Origin: Verrucomicrobiota bacterium
GTDB lineage: Bacteria; Verrucomicrobiota; Kiritimatiellia; CAIQIC01; JAGNIJ01
Assembly: GCA_022710725.1 (NCBI GenBank)
Contig: JAKLGK010000003.1
Location: 62,001 to 126,000, forward strand
Direction of reading: 5' to 3'
DNA length: 64,000 bases
The notes under the pieces are model-generated. The model saw only the letters and a program-made list of their open reading frames with translations. It did not search any database and had not been told where the DNA came from. A program made the position numbers and the translations under genes. Below are positions 42,400 to 51,958 of the stretch, in pieces (within the stretch, counting starts at the first letter, position 1; every line of letters begins with the position of its first letter).

Positions 42400-45300
42400 A
42401 TGGCCGGTGAAGAACAACCGCAGCAGCCCGTAAGCCGGCAACGGGAATGGGCCGGGGCGGGCTTGGCGGCCGAGCCTCCGGTTCCCCCATCGTCCTTCAA
42501 GGCCAAGTCTTCCGCCCGCCTTTTTCTGGCGGTGTTTTTGGCGCTGTCCGTGGGCGAAATCGTGGCCGGGCTGCAGTACTTCCGGAAGCTGGAACAACAA
42601 TTCCGAATCACCGTCGAACAGCAGCTCTCCGCCATCGCCGACCTCAAGATTACGGAACTCATGCACTGGCGTCTCGAGCGACTCGGTGATGCAGCGGTGT
42701 TTTTTGACAACCCCGATTTCTCCGGCCTGGTCCGGCGTTTTTTCGAAAATCCGGCGGAGACCAATTCGGAAACCCGCTTGCGAACCTGGCTGGACCATGC
42801 GCAATCGGCCTATCAGTACGAGAGCGTTTTTCTACTGGATATCGAAAACCGGCCGCGACTGACCGCGCCCGGCCCGGCCGCATGGCCCTTGCCGGGCCTC
42901 GATGGGTCCGTGGCGGATGCCTTCCGCCAGGGTACACCGGTGTTCCTTGATTTTCATCGGCATTCACCGGACGAATCCGTGCACCTGTCGGTTCTGGTTC
43001 CCCTGTTTACGGACAGCGATCCGCGCGAACCGCTCGGAACTCTCGTGTTGCGCATGGATCCCCAGACCTACCTGTTCCCCCTCCTCATGCGGTGGCCCTA
43101 TCCCAGCCGGACGGCGGAAACGCTGATCGTCCGCCGGGACGGCGACGAAGTGGTCTTCCTGAACGAGCTCCGATTCGCCACGAACACCGCATTGCGCCTT
43201 CGCTATTCGATCACCAACACCGTTGTGCCGGCGGTCATGGCGGTCCTCGGCAAGGAAGGCATCGTCGAAGGGCAGGATTACCGCGGCGTGCCCGTGATCG
43301 CCTGCGTGCGCGCCATCCCCGATTCCCCGTGGTTCATGGTCGCCCGCATGGACCAGTCGGAAGCCTTCGGGGCCCTGCGGCGGCGATTATGGGAACTTCT
43401 GGCCATGATCGGCGTGGCGCTCGTGACGACCGGCGCGGCCATGGCTTCGCTCTGGCGGCGGCAGGAGGCCCTGCGTTATCGCCGAAAATATGAAGCGGCC
43501 GAGGCGGAACGCCGCCACGAGGACAAGTATCGCCAGACGCTCGATAGCATGATGGAGGGTTGCCAGATCCTCTCCCCGGAGGGCCGTTACCTGTACGTCA
43601 ACGAAGCCGTGGCGCGCCATGCCCGAAGGCCGCGCGGGGAGTTGGAGGGGCGCCTCATCACCGACCTGTATCCCGGCATCGAGCAAACGCCCTTGTTCGA
43701 TGAAATGAGACGCTGCCTGGGCGACCGTCAGCCGCGCCGCTTCGAGAACTTCTTCGCCTATCCCGACGGTGAAACGGGCTGGTTCGAGTTGAGCCTCCAA
43801 CGCGTGCCCGAGGGCTTGTTCATCCTCTCGGTGGATATCACGGAACGGAAGCGGGTGGAGGAGCGCCTCCGGCACCTGACCGAAGTGCTCCAGGCGGTCC
43901 GCAACGTGAACCAGCTGATCACGCACGAAAAAAACAGGGAGGCCCTGGTGCGGAGCGCGTGCACTATTCTCGCCGAAACCCGGGGCTACCGCTCCGCTTG
44001 GATCAGCCTGCTCGAGGCGGACGGGCGGCTGCGCCCAGCGGCCGGCTCGGGTGTGGACGCGAGCTTATCCGCCCTCCGGACACACCTGGAGGCGGGCCAG
44101 GTTCCGGAGTGCTGCCGCCTGGCCCTCGCCCGGTCGGAGATCGTGGTCATGCACGACACGAAGCGAGACTGCGTGCATTGTCCGATGGCCCACACCGACT
44201 GCGACACGGCAGTCCTGGCGGGCCCGCTGCGGCACGGGGAACGTAACTACGGGGTCATCGTCGTGGCGCTGGCGCGCGTGATGGCGGACGACGCGGAGGA
44301 ACAATCACTCTTCCGGGAACTCGTCGGCGACATCGGCTTCGCCTTGCATGCCCTCGAGGCCGAGACGGAACGGACCCGGATGGTGGAGGCGCTGCGCGTC
44401 AACGAAGAGCAATACCGGGACATGGTCGAGAACTTGAGCGACATGGTGTTCAGCGTATCGGGGGCGGGCCTCCTCACCTATGTCAGCCCGGCGGCCCGGT
44501 TCCTGTTTGGCTATGAGCCGGAGGAGGTGATCGGGCGCTCGTTCGCGGAGTTCATTCATCCGGAGGACCTCCCTGCGGTCCAGAGTTACTTTGCGGATGC
44601 GCTGGCGGGCCGGTATCATGCCTCGGAATTCCGGGTGCTGGCCCGGGACGGCTCGGAGCGCTGGGTGCGCTCCACGAGCCGGCGGCGCCGCGAGAAGGAT
44701 CCCGCCTCCGGCATCAATGGCATCCTCTCCGACATCACGGAACTGCGGCGAGCCTCGGAGGCGCTGCGCCAGAACGAGGCCTTCACCACGGCGGTCCTCG
44801 ACAACCTGCCGGTCGGCGTGGCCGTCAATTCCGTGGACCCGGCGGTGTCCTTCCACTACATGAACGACAACTTCCCGCGCTTCTACCGGACCACACGCGA
44901 GGCGCTGGCCCGCCACGACGGGTTCTGGGACGCCGTCTACGAGGATCCGGAATTCCGCGAAGCGATCAGGAAGAAAGTCCTCGAGGACTGCGCCAGCGGC
45001 CAGCCGGAACGGATGTACTGGCCCGACGTGCCGATCACCCGCGCGGGCCAGGAAACCGCCTTTGTTACCGCGAGAAATATCCCCGTGCCGGGCAAGCCTC
45101 TGATGATCTCGACCGTGTGGGACATCACCGAGCGGAAAAAAGCCGAGGAGGACATCCGCCGGCTCAACGCCGAGTTGGAGGAGCGTGTCCGATTGCGCAC
45201 GGCCCAGTTGGAGGCCTCGAACAAGGAACTGGAGGCGTTCGCCTATTCCGTATCGCACGACCTGCGCGCGCCGCTGCGCGCGATCGATGGCTTCTCCCGG

Positions 45301-45897
45301 ATCGTGCTGGAGGACTACGCCGGCAAGATGGACACCGAGGCCGCGCGGCTGCTGACCGTCGTTCGCGAAAATACTCGGCAGATGGACCGTCTTATCACCG
45401 ACCTGCTGGCCCTGTCCCGCGCCACGCGAACCGGGGTGAGATCCGTCCCGGTGGACATGGCGACGTTGGCCCGTTCGGTGTACGAGGAACTGCTCCCTTC
45501 CGACGAGGCGGCGCGGAGCGAATTCATACTGCCCAACCTGCCCGCGGTCCGCGGCGACCCGACGTTGCTGCGGCAGGTCTGGTTTAACCTGCTGAGTAAC
45601 GCGATCAAGTACAGCGCGTCCCGGGACAAGCGGCGCATCGAGATCGGCGCGCGGGCTGAAAAGGAGGAGCAGATCTACTTCGTGAAGGACAACGGGGTCG
45701 GGTTCGATCCCCGGTACCAGGCCAAGCTGTTCGGCATTTTCCAGCGGTTGCACAAGACCACCGAGTTTGAGGGCTCGGGCATCGGCCTGGCCATCGTGCA
45801 GCGCATCGTACAGCGCCACGGCGGCCGGGTGGGGGCGGAGGGAAAGGTTGACGAAGGCGCCACGTTCTGGTTCGCGCTGCCGAAGGGGAGGGTGTAA
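42400..45897 (+). CDS. Sensor histidine kinase with Cache-like, three PAS and Cys-rich GAF domains
   Basis: An 1165-residue membrane sensor. Two membrane helices (about 35-55 and 330-352) flank a periplasmic Cache-like sensor domain. Then come PAS1 (about 370-485), a GAF domain (500-665), PAS2 (675-800) and PAS3 (805-925), and a kinase core with the phospho-acceptor H953 in AYSVSHDLRAPLRAI. The N box LLSNAIKY and G box GSGIGLAIVQRI are normal. The GAF domain carries several cysteines (PECCRLA, DCVHCPMAHTDC), possibly for a redox or metal sensor. It is followed by a single-domain response regulator 45 bp downstream. Confidence 0.93.
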   Translation: MAGEEQPQQPVSRQREWAGAGLAAEPPVPPSSFKAKSSARLFLAVFLALSVGEIVAGLQYFRKLEQQFRITVEQQLSAIADLKITELMHWRLERLGDAAVFFDNPDFSGLVRRFFENPAETNSETRLRTWLDHAQSAYQYESVFLLDIENRPRLTAPGPAAWPLPGLDGSVADAFRQGTPVFLDFHRHSPDESVHLSVLVPLFTDSDPREPLGTLVLRMDPQTYLFPLLMRWPYPSRTAETLIVRRDGDEVVFLNELRFATNTALRLRYSITNTVVPAVMAVLGKEGIVEGQDYRGVPVIACVRAIPDSPWFMVARMDQSEAFGALRRRLWELLAMIGVALVTTGAAMASLWRRQEALRYRRKYEAAEAERRHEDKYRQTLDSMMEGCQILSPEGRYLYVNEAVARHARRPRGELEGRLITDLYPGIEQTPLFDEMRRCLGDRQPRRFENFFAYPDGETGWFELSLQRVPEGLFILSVDITERKRVEERLRHLTEVLQAVRNVNQLITHEKNREALVRSACTILAETRGYRSAWISLLEADGRLRPAAGSGVDASLSALRTHLEAGQVPECCRLALARSEIVVMHDTKRDCVHCPMAHTDCDTAVLAGPLRHGERNYGVIVVALARVMADDAEEQSLFRELVGDIGFALHALEAETERTRMVEALRVNEEQYRDMVENLSDMVFSVSGAGLLTYVSPAARFLFGYEPEEVIGRSFAEFIHPEDLPAVQSYFADALAGRYHASEFRVLARDGSERWVRSTSRRRREKDPASGINGILSDITELRRASEALRQNEAFTTAVLDNLPVGVAVNSVDPAVSFHYMNDNFPRFYRTTREALARHDGFWDAVYEDPEFREAIRKKVLEDCASGQPERMYWPDVPITRAGQETAFVTARNIPVPGKPLMISTVWDITERKKAEEDIRRLNAELEERVRLRTAQLEASNKELEAFAYSVSHDLRAPLRAIDGFSRIVLEDYAGKMDTEAARLLTVVRENTRQMDRLITDLLALSRATRTGVRSVPVDMATLARSVYEELLPSDEAARSEFILPNLPAVRGDPTLLRQVWFNLLSNAIKYSASRDKRRIEIGARAEKEEQIYFVKDNGVGFDPRYQAKLFGIFQRLHKTTEFEGSGIGLAIVQRIVQRHGGRVGAEGKVDEGATFWFALPKGRV

Positions 45898-45942
45898 TGA
45901 CCGGGGACGGGCCATGGATTACGGGTGACTGAAAGGAACCCC

Positions 45943-46389
45943 ATGAATAAGGCTAACGAAGTCGAAATCCTCCTGGTCGAAGACAACCCGAATGACGCGG
46001 AACTGACGCTCCGGGCCCTGAAGAAGAACAACCTGGCCAACCACATCGTCCACGTAGCCGACGGCGCCGAGGCGCTCGATTTCGTGTTCGCGCGGGGGGC
46101 CTTCAAGGACCGGGACATTGAAACCCGGCCGCGGGTGATCCTCCTGGATCTGAAGCTTCCGAAAGTGAACGGGCTGGAGGTGCTGCGCGCCGTCAAAGGC
46201 GATGAGCACACCCGGACGATTCCCGTTGTGGTTTTGACGTCGTCGAGAGAGGAACAAGACATGGTCGAAAGCTACCGGCTTGGAGTGAACAGCTACATCG
46301 TCAAGCCCGTGGATTTCGACAAGTTTCTCGAATCCGTGCGGGACCTGGGATTATACTGGCTCCTGTTGAATCAACCGACGAACGGCTGA
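45943..46389 (+). CDS. Single-domain response regulator (Rcp1-like)
   Basis: A 148-residue receiver without output domain. It starts [20 protein letters not shown] after a GAAAGGAA ribosome site. The acidic pocket is VEDNPND, the phospho-acceptor is D69 in [11 protein letters not shown], and T/K residues are in VVLTSS and [19 protein letters not shown] and the GLYWLLLN ending are typical of Rcp1-type partners of phytochrome-like or PAS-rich kinases. It probably receives phosphate from the kinase upstream. Confidence 0.93.
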   Translation: MNKANEVEILLVEDNPNDAELTLRALKKNNLANHIVHVADGAEALDFVFARGAFKDRDIETRPRVILLDLKLPKVNGLEVLRAVKGDEHTRTIPVVVLTSSREEQDMVESYRLGVNSYIVKPVDFDKFLESVRDLGLYWLLLNQPTNG

Positions 46390-46402
46390 TGGAGACCTCG
46401 GC

Positions 46403-47338
46403 ATGAAAACGGCATCGCGCATTCGCATCCTGTTCGCGGAGGACGTGCCGGCGGACGTGGAGTTGGCCCAGCGGGAACTCCGACGAGGCGATCTGGATTT
46501 TGAGTCCCGGCGCGTAGAGACGGAGGAGGATTACTTGAAGGCCCTGGACGAATTCCGGCCGGACGTGGTGATCTCCGACTACTCCATGCCGCGTTTCAAC
46601 GGCATGAAAGCGCTGCAGTTGGCGCTCCGGCGGGATCCCCGCCCGCCGTTGATCCTGCTGACGGGCTCGCTCAACGAGGAGACCGCCGTCCAGTGCATGA
46701 AGGCCGGCGCGGCGGACTACGTGCTCAAGGACAACATGACCCGCCTCCCGTTCGCCGTGAAGGAGGCCCTGCAGCAGCGGGAGAGCCGGGAGGCCCAAGC
46801 GCGGGCCGAGGCGTCGCTGCGGGAAAGCGAGGAGAAGTTCTCCATCGCCTTCCAGACCTCGCCGTATGCCATCACCATCACGCGCCCCGAAGACGGCCGG
46901 TTCATGGAGGTCAACGACGGCTTCTGCTCGATCACCGGATACCGCCGCGAGGAGGTTCTCGGGCGCAGCTCGCTGGAATTGGGACTGTGGACGCGCGCGG
47001 AGGACCGCAGCAGCGTGGTCGACACGATTCGCCGGGGCGAAGTCGTGGACGGGGTGGAGTTCCCGTTCCGCGTTAAGAGCGGCGATCTCATCACGGGACT
47101 CTTCTCCGCCAGGATCATCAACTTGCGCGGCGAAAAGTTCGTCCTCTCCAGCATCAACGACATCACCGACCGCAAGCAGGCGGAGGAGAAGCTGCGGCAA
47201 CAGCTCAACGAGTTGCGCCGCTGGCAATCGGCGACCTTGGGACGGGAAGGGCGGGTCATCGAGCTCAAGGCCGAGGTGAACGAGTTGCTGAAGAGGCTGG
47301 GCGAGAAGCCGAGATACGGAAGTGGAGGGGGCGACTGA
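46403..47338 (+). CDS. Receiver-PAS response regulator
   Basis: A 311-residue protein. The receiver (about 5-125) has D59 in VVISDYSMPRFNG and ends ADYVLKDNMTRLPFAVKEAL. A PAS domain follows (about 140-255; FQTSPYAITITRPEDGRFM, SSINDITDRKQAEEKL), then a short coiled coil with REGRVIELKAEVNELLKRLG. There is no DNA-binding, cyclase or kinase part. It lies between the single receiver and the hybrid kinase and may relay signals between proteins. Confidence 0.9.
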   Translation: MKTASRIRILFAEDVPADVELAQRELRRGDLDFESRRVETEEDYLKALDEFRPDVVISDYSMPRFNGMKALQLALRRDPRPPLILLTGSLNEETAVQCMKAGAADYVLKDNMTRLPFAVKEALQQRESREAQARAEASLRESEEKFSIAFQTSPYAITITRPEDGRFMEVNDGFCSITGYRREEVLGRSSLELGLWTRAEDRSSVVDTIRRGEVVDGVEFPFRVKSGDLITGLFSARIINLRGEKFVLSSINDITDRKQAEEKLRQQLNELRRWQSATLGREGRVIELKAEVNELLKRLGEKPRYGSGGGD

Positions 47339-47357
47339 AATCGTTTCCCACAGGGCC

Positions 47358-50300
47358 ATGAAATTCCGCTCCTCCATGCTGTGGCTGCTGACGCTCCCGG
47401 CGATCATGCTGATCGCGGGCGCGACCGTGTGGGCGTCACGCCGGGCCGACGGCCTGCTGCGCCGGGAATTGATCCAGCAGGCGCGTGTCGCCACCTTGGC
47501 CATCAATGTCGAGCGGGTGCAGAACCTTCAGGGATCGGACGCCGACCTGCGTTCGCCCGACTACCTGCGGCTGAAGGAACAGTTGACGAATATGCGGAAG
47601 GCCAATGACCGATGCCGATTCCTCTACCTCATGGGTCGCCGGGCGGACGGGATGATCTTCTTTTTCGTGGATTCCGAGCCCGCGGACTCGCCGGACTATT
47701 CGCCGCCCGGGCAAACGTATGACGAAGTGAGCCGATTCGTCACGGCTGTTTTTGACAGCGAGAAGGAGTCCAGCGAGGGGCCGTTTACGGATCGCTGGGG
47801 AACCTGGGTCAGCGCATTTGTGCCCATGCTGCAGCCGGAGACCGGCAGGCTGCTGGCGGTCTTCGGCATGGATATCGATGCGCGGGATTGGAGAAAGATC
47901 GTCATGGCGCGGGCGGCGCTGCCGTTGACCCTGGCCGCCGTGGCGATCCTGCTGGGCCTGGGCGTGATCGGGCTGCACCACGCCAACCGGAGGGTCCGGC
48001 ACGGGCAGGAGCAGCTGCTGGAAAGCCGCGACAACCTGCAGTCGGTGCTGACCTCTTCTCCCGTCGGCATGCTCGTCATCGACGCCGACGAGCGCATCCT
48101 CTTTTTCAACGCGGTCGCGGAGCAGATGGTCCGACGCTCGGAAGGTTCCCTGGGCGCGCTGAAGTGCGGTGATTTCATCCGGTGCGTGAACCGGGAGAGG
48201 GATCCCCGGGGTTGTGGCAGCACCGACCTGTGCCCGGCTTGCCGGCTGAACCTGGCCATCCGAAGCGCCCTGGCGGAGGATGGGGATCCCGCCCCTCGGC
48301 ACGGCGAAGCCGAGGTGTGCATGGAATCTCACCCCGCCCCGCGCTGGTTGAGCTTCCGGGCCAGTTCCGTCGTGATGAACAAGCAGCGCTGCGCGGTTCT
48401 CGCTATCGATGACATCACGGAGCAGAAACATGCCTCGGAGATGGTCCGCGAAGCCCTGGCCCGGTTTTCCGCGGTGGTGGAATCCAATCCCCTGGTCGCC
48501 GTGGAAAGCTACGCGCCCGACGGGACGATTCTGCAATGGAACCAGGCCGCGACCCGCCTGTTCGGCGCTACGCAGGAAGAGGCCGTGGGGAATCGCATGC
48601 AGGATCTCCTCCAGGAGGACCCCGAGACCGGCGGCCAGAACACCATCGCCGAGATATGGCGGACGGGGCAGGGTTCCCCGCCGGCGGAACGGCGGGTGAC
48701 CGCGAAGAACGGGGAGGAGCGCTGGCTGTATTCCGTTATGTTCCCGGTGTTCAACAAAGGGCGGGTCAGCGAGGTGTTCTGCATGGACGTGGATATCACG
48801 GATCGGAAGCGGGCCGAGGAGAAGGCCGTTCAATTGGCGGCCGAGAGCGACCGCGCCCGGATCGTGCTCTTGAGCATCCTCGAGGACGAGCGGAGGGGCC
48901 AGGCGGAAAGGGCGCGCCTGGCGTCCGCCATCGAGCAGGCCGGCGAGGCCGTCGTCATCACGGATGCCCAGGGCAACATCCAGTACGTCAACCCGGCGTT
49001 CACGAGGGTCAGCGGCTACGCGCGGGAAGAGGTCATTGGGAAGAACCCGCGCATCCTTAAGGGCGGCCGCAAGGGCGAAGATTTCTACCGGCAGCTTTGG
49101 GACACGATTTCGAGCGGCGCCATATGGACCGGCCGCCTGGTGAACCGGAGAAAGGACGGCGTGCTCTATACGGAGGACGTATCCATTTCGCCCGTCCACG
49201 ACGCCCACGGGAAAATCGTCAATTACGTGGCAGTGAAAAGGGACGTGTCGCGCGAACTGGACATCGAGAAACAGCTGGCCCAGGCCCAGAAGATGGAAGT
49301 GATCGGCACCCTGGCCGGCGGGATTGCGCACGATTTCAACAACCTGCTCCAGTCCATCCGCGGCTTCACGGAGTTGGCCTTGTCCGAGGACGAACCGGAA
49401 GCTGCCCAGCGGGAGGATATGCTCGAGGTCCGCAAGGCCGCCGAGTCCGCCGCCGCGCTCACCCGGCAGCTGCTCGCGTTCAGCCGTCGGCAGGTGCTGG
49501 AGCAGAAGGCCTTGGACTTCAACGAGTTGATCGAGAACATGGGCAAAATGCTGCGCCGCATGATCGGCGAGGACGTGGCCCTGAACCTCAACATGGAGCC
49601 TCGCCTCTGGTCGGTCCGCGCCGACCCCGGCCAGATGGAACAGGTGATCCTCAACCTGGCGGTCAACGCCCGCGATGCCATGCCGAGGGGCGGCTCATTG
49701 ACCATCTCGACAACCAACTTGACCTTCGCGGAGGAGGACCTTGCCGCGCACCCGGACGCGCGGGTCGGTCGTTTCATCCGGATTTCGGTGGGCGACACAG
49801 GCACCGGCATGTCGGAAGAAATACAACGCCATGTCTTCGAGCCTTTCTTCACCACCAAGCCGACGGGAAAGGGGACCGGCATGGGCCTCTCCTCCGTGTA
49901 CGGCATCGTCAGGCAGCACGAGGGCTGGGTCCACCTGTACTCCGAGCTGGGCGCCGGCACCGTGTTCCACATCTACCTGCCGGCTACGGCGGAGGCCGTG
50001 GCCCGCGTCTCGGCGGAGCCGCCCCTGGAAACGTTGCGCGGCTGCGGCGAGAGGATCCTGGTGGTCGAAGATGACGACAGCGTCCGCAACCTCATGGCCC
50101 ACATGCTGGGCCAGAACGGGTACGAGACGCTGTTGGCCGCCAGCGCGGAGGAGGCCGTGGACATCTTTACGAGGGAAAAGGGCCACTTCGCCCTCGTTTG
50201 CAGCGACGTCGTTCTCCCGCACCGATCCGGCTTCGATCTCGTGGAGGAACTGAAAAAGGAAAAGCCCGCCCTCCTGGTGCTCATGGTCAGCGGCTATACC

Positions 50301-50426
50301 GACGACCGAACGCGCTGGCCGCAGATCCGCGAAAAGGGCTGGCGCTACCTCCAGAAACCGGTGGGGCTCCGCCTCCTGCTGCGCACCTTGGCCGAAATGC
50401 TACGGCCCTCACCCGGCGGCGCGTGA
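47358..50426 (+). CDS. Hybrid sensor histidine kinase with PAS domains and C-terminal receiver
   Basis: A 1022-residue membrane sensor. The first helix (about 8-26, LWLLTLPAIMLIAGATVWAS) and a second (about 190-212) bound a periplasmic sensor domain. Three PAS domains follow. The first holds a cysteine set (LKCGDFIRCVNRERDPRGCG then CPACRLN) seen in some redox-type PAS domains. The kinase core has H658 in GGIAHDFNNLLQSIRGFTEL and GTGMGLSSVYGIV. The C-terminal receiver has D950 in FALVCSDVVLPHRSG. ATG 47358 is chosen because it leaves a clean signal-anchor; an upstream in-frame GTG at 47322 is possible. The 3' end overlaps bioC by 18 bp. Confidence 0.92.
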   Translation: MKFRSSMLWLLTLPAIMLIAGATVWASRRADGLLRRELIQQARVATLAINVERVQNLQGSDADLRSPDYLRLKEQLTNMRKANDRCRFLYLMGRRADGMIFFFVDSEPADSPDYSPPGQTYDEVSRFVTAVFDSEKESSEGPFTDRWGTWVSAFVPMLQPETGRLLAVFGMDIDARDWRKIVMARAALPLTLAAVAILLGLGVIGLHHANRRVRHGQEQLLESRDNLQSVLTSSPVGMLVIDADERILFFNAVAEQMVRRSEGSLGALKCGDFIRCVNRERDPRGCGSTDLCPACRLNLAIRSALAEDGDPAPRHGEAEVCMESHPAPRWLSFRASSVVMNKQRCAVLAIDDITEQKHASEMVREALARFSAVVESNPLVAVESYAPDGTILQWNQAATRLFGATQEEAVGNRMQDLLQEDPETGGQNTIAEIWRTGQGSPPAERRVTAKNGEERWLYSVMFPVFNKGRVSEVFCMDVDITDRKRAEEKAVQLAAESDRARIVLLSILEDERRGQAERARLASAIEQAGEAVVITDAQGNIQYVNPAFTRVSGYAREEVIGKNPRILKGGRKGEDFYRQLWDTISSGAIWTGRLVNRRKDGVLYTEDVSISPVHDAHGKIVNYVAVKRDVSRELDIEKQLAQAQKMEVIGTLAGGIAHDFNNLLQSIRGFTELALSEDEPEAAQREDMLEVRKAAESAAALTRQLLAFSRRQVLEQKALDFNELIENMGKMLRRMIGEDVALNLNMEPRLWSVRADPGQMEQVILNLAVNARDAMPRGGSLTISTTNLTFAEEDLAAHPDARVGRFIRISVGDTGTGMSEEIQRHVFEPFFTTKPTGKGTGMGLSSVYGIVRQHEGWVHLYSELGAGTVFHIYLPATAEAVARVSAEPPLETLRGCGERILVVEDDDSVRNLMAHMLGQNGYETLLAASAEEAVDIFTREKGHFALVCSDVVLPHRSGFDLVEELKKEKPALLVLMVSGYTDDRTRWPQIREKGWRYLQKPVGLRLLLRTLAEMLRPSPGGA

Positions 50427-51227
50427 CGGCTCTGCCGGAGGATGCTCGGCCCCGACGGCCGAAACATAGGCCACGGCGTAGGTCGCCTTCACCCCGGGGG
50501 CCCCGTCCTGGTGTCGGCGATCATACTCCTGGATCACCCGCGCGAGTTCGTTCCGCGCCAGTGGCGCCGGGGCGCGGGAGACCGCGCCGCCCGTAAGCCC
50601 CATCTCGTGGATGTGCCGCAGGAAATCCCGGGCCGAGGCATGGCGCTCCTCCAGCTGCTCCTCGTGAAATCGCTCGACCCGCCAGCCGCCGGATTCCAGG
50701 GCCGCCCGCACTTCCGGGAGGGATGGCAGTCGTCCCAGCGGCGGTTTCGCGGGGGCCGCGATCAGCCGCGCTGCCCGCAGTTCCCCCAGCGTGCCGTCGA
50801 GCATGATGGAGAAGACCAGCCGCCCGTCCGGCGCCAGCAGTTTCCGGAGAATCCGAAAACCGTTCCCGAGCGGTTCGACCCAGTGCAGGGAGCAATTGGA
50901 CGCGATGAGGTCGTACCGCAAGTCGCTGTGGAATTCCAGAAGGTCGGTCGCGTGCCAGGTGAGGCCCGGACAACGGCGCCGGGCGGCCTCGATCATCCGC
51001 GGGGCCTGGTCGAGCGCCTCGATGGATGCGCCGGGGAACCGCGCGGCCAGGCGGCGCGTCAGCAGTCCCGTCCCGCACCCGGCTTCCAGGATCCGATGGA
51101 TCGAACCGGCGTCGGGCCACAGGTCCATCAACCGGTCGGCCACGCGCGCCTGCACGGAGGACCGGGATTCGTAGCAATCCGCGGCGGCGTCGAAACGGCG
51201 GCGGACGCTCTGCGCATGTCGGCTCAC
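50409..51227 (-). CDS. bioC: Malonyl-ACP O-methyltransferase (BioC)
   Basis: It methylates malonyl-ACP to start pimelate synthesis for biotin. The 272 residues start MSRHAQSVRRRFDAAADCYE. The SAM site is ILEAGCGTGLLTRRLAARFP, with IEALDQAPRMIEAAR and YDLIASNCSLHWVEPLGNGF. The YDLIxSNxxxHW pattern is typical of BioC. It is the last of three overlapping minus-strand biotin genes (bioF, BioH-like, bioC). Confidence 0.9.
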   Translation of the reverse strand: MSRHAQSVRRRFDAAADCYESRSSVQARVADRLMDLWPDAGSIHRILEAGCGTGLLTRRLAARFPGASIEALDQAPRMIEAARRRCPGLTWHATDLLEFHSDLRYDLIASNCSLHWVEPLGNGFRILRKLLAPDGRLVFSIMLDGTLGELRAARLIAAPAKPPLGRLPSLPEVRAALESGGWRVERFHEEQLEERHASARDFLRHIHEMGLTGGAVSRAPAPLARNELARVIQEYDRRHQDGAPGVKATYAVAYVSAVGAEHPPAEPSRAAG

Positions 51228-51958
51228 GCGGCGCCCTCGAGGAACCGCACGATGCGTTCCGCCGTCCAGTCAGGATGATCAAGGGGAAGCCGATGCCCGG
51301 CGCCCTCCCGGACCTCGCCTTCTGTGCCGGCGCTGTGCGCTCGCAGCCAGGCCGCCGCGCCGGCCGGGATGATCCGGTCGCGTGTCCCATGGAGCAGCAA
51401 CCGGGGCATCCTTAGCCGTGCGCATGCCGGCCGGAGGTCCGTCCGGACCAGGTATTCCAGTTGCTCGGCCAGCGCCTCCGTCCCCGATTCGAGCGCTCGG
51501 TGCGCGAACTGCGCCGCCGTCTCGCCGTCGGGCTCGGAAGGAGAGGCGGCGTTGATGAAAAAGTCGCGAAGGGTTCGTTCGGGCGTCCGCCGGAAGGACA
51601 GGGTCATGGCCTGGAGTATCCGGGGCGGAACCCCTTCCGGGAAATCCTGGTCGGCCGCCAGCCGCGGCGCCGCCGAGATCAGGATGAGCGCGGCGATCCG
51701 TCCGGGGGCTGCCGCCGCGGCCTCGAGGGCCACCATGCCGCCCATGGACCAGCCGGCCAGAATCACGGGCTCCTCTTGCGCTTCTATCTCTTGCAGCAGG
51801 CCCGAGGCATAGCCCGAGAGGCCGGATCGAGGCGCGGCGACATGGATTGCCTCCAGTCCCAGCAGGCGAACCGGCCGCTCCGCCAGGCGATGCGCAAGCG
51901 GTTCGAGCGCGGCGGCCGGATGCGCCCATCCGGAAACCAGCAGCACCGGCGCCTTCAA
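51224..51958 (-). CDS. BioH-like alpha/beta hydrolase
   Basis: A 244-residue esterase-fold protein starting MKAPVLLVSGWAHPAAALEP. The nucleophile elbow is GWSMGGMVAL, the acid is in LLLHGTRDRIIP and the histidine in GAGHRLPLDHP. Between bioF and bioC with 4-bp overlaps at both ends, it most likely acts as the pimeloyl-ACP methyl ester carboxylesterase (BioH, BioG or BioV type). Sequence alone does not choose among them. Confidence 0.85.
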   Translation of the reverse strand: MKAPVLLVSGWAHPAAALEPLAHRLAERPVRLLGLEAIHVAAPRSGLSGYASGLLQEIEAQEEPVILAGWSMGGMVALEAAAAAPGRIAALILISAAPRLAADQDFPEGVPPRILQAMTLSFRRTPERTLRDFFINAASPSEPDGETAAQFAHRALESGTEALAEQLEYLVRTDLRPACARLRMPRLLLHGTRDRIIPAGAAAWLRAHSAGTEGEVREGAGHRLPLDHPDWTAERIVRFLEGAA

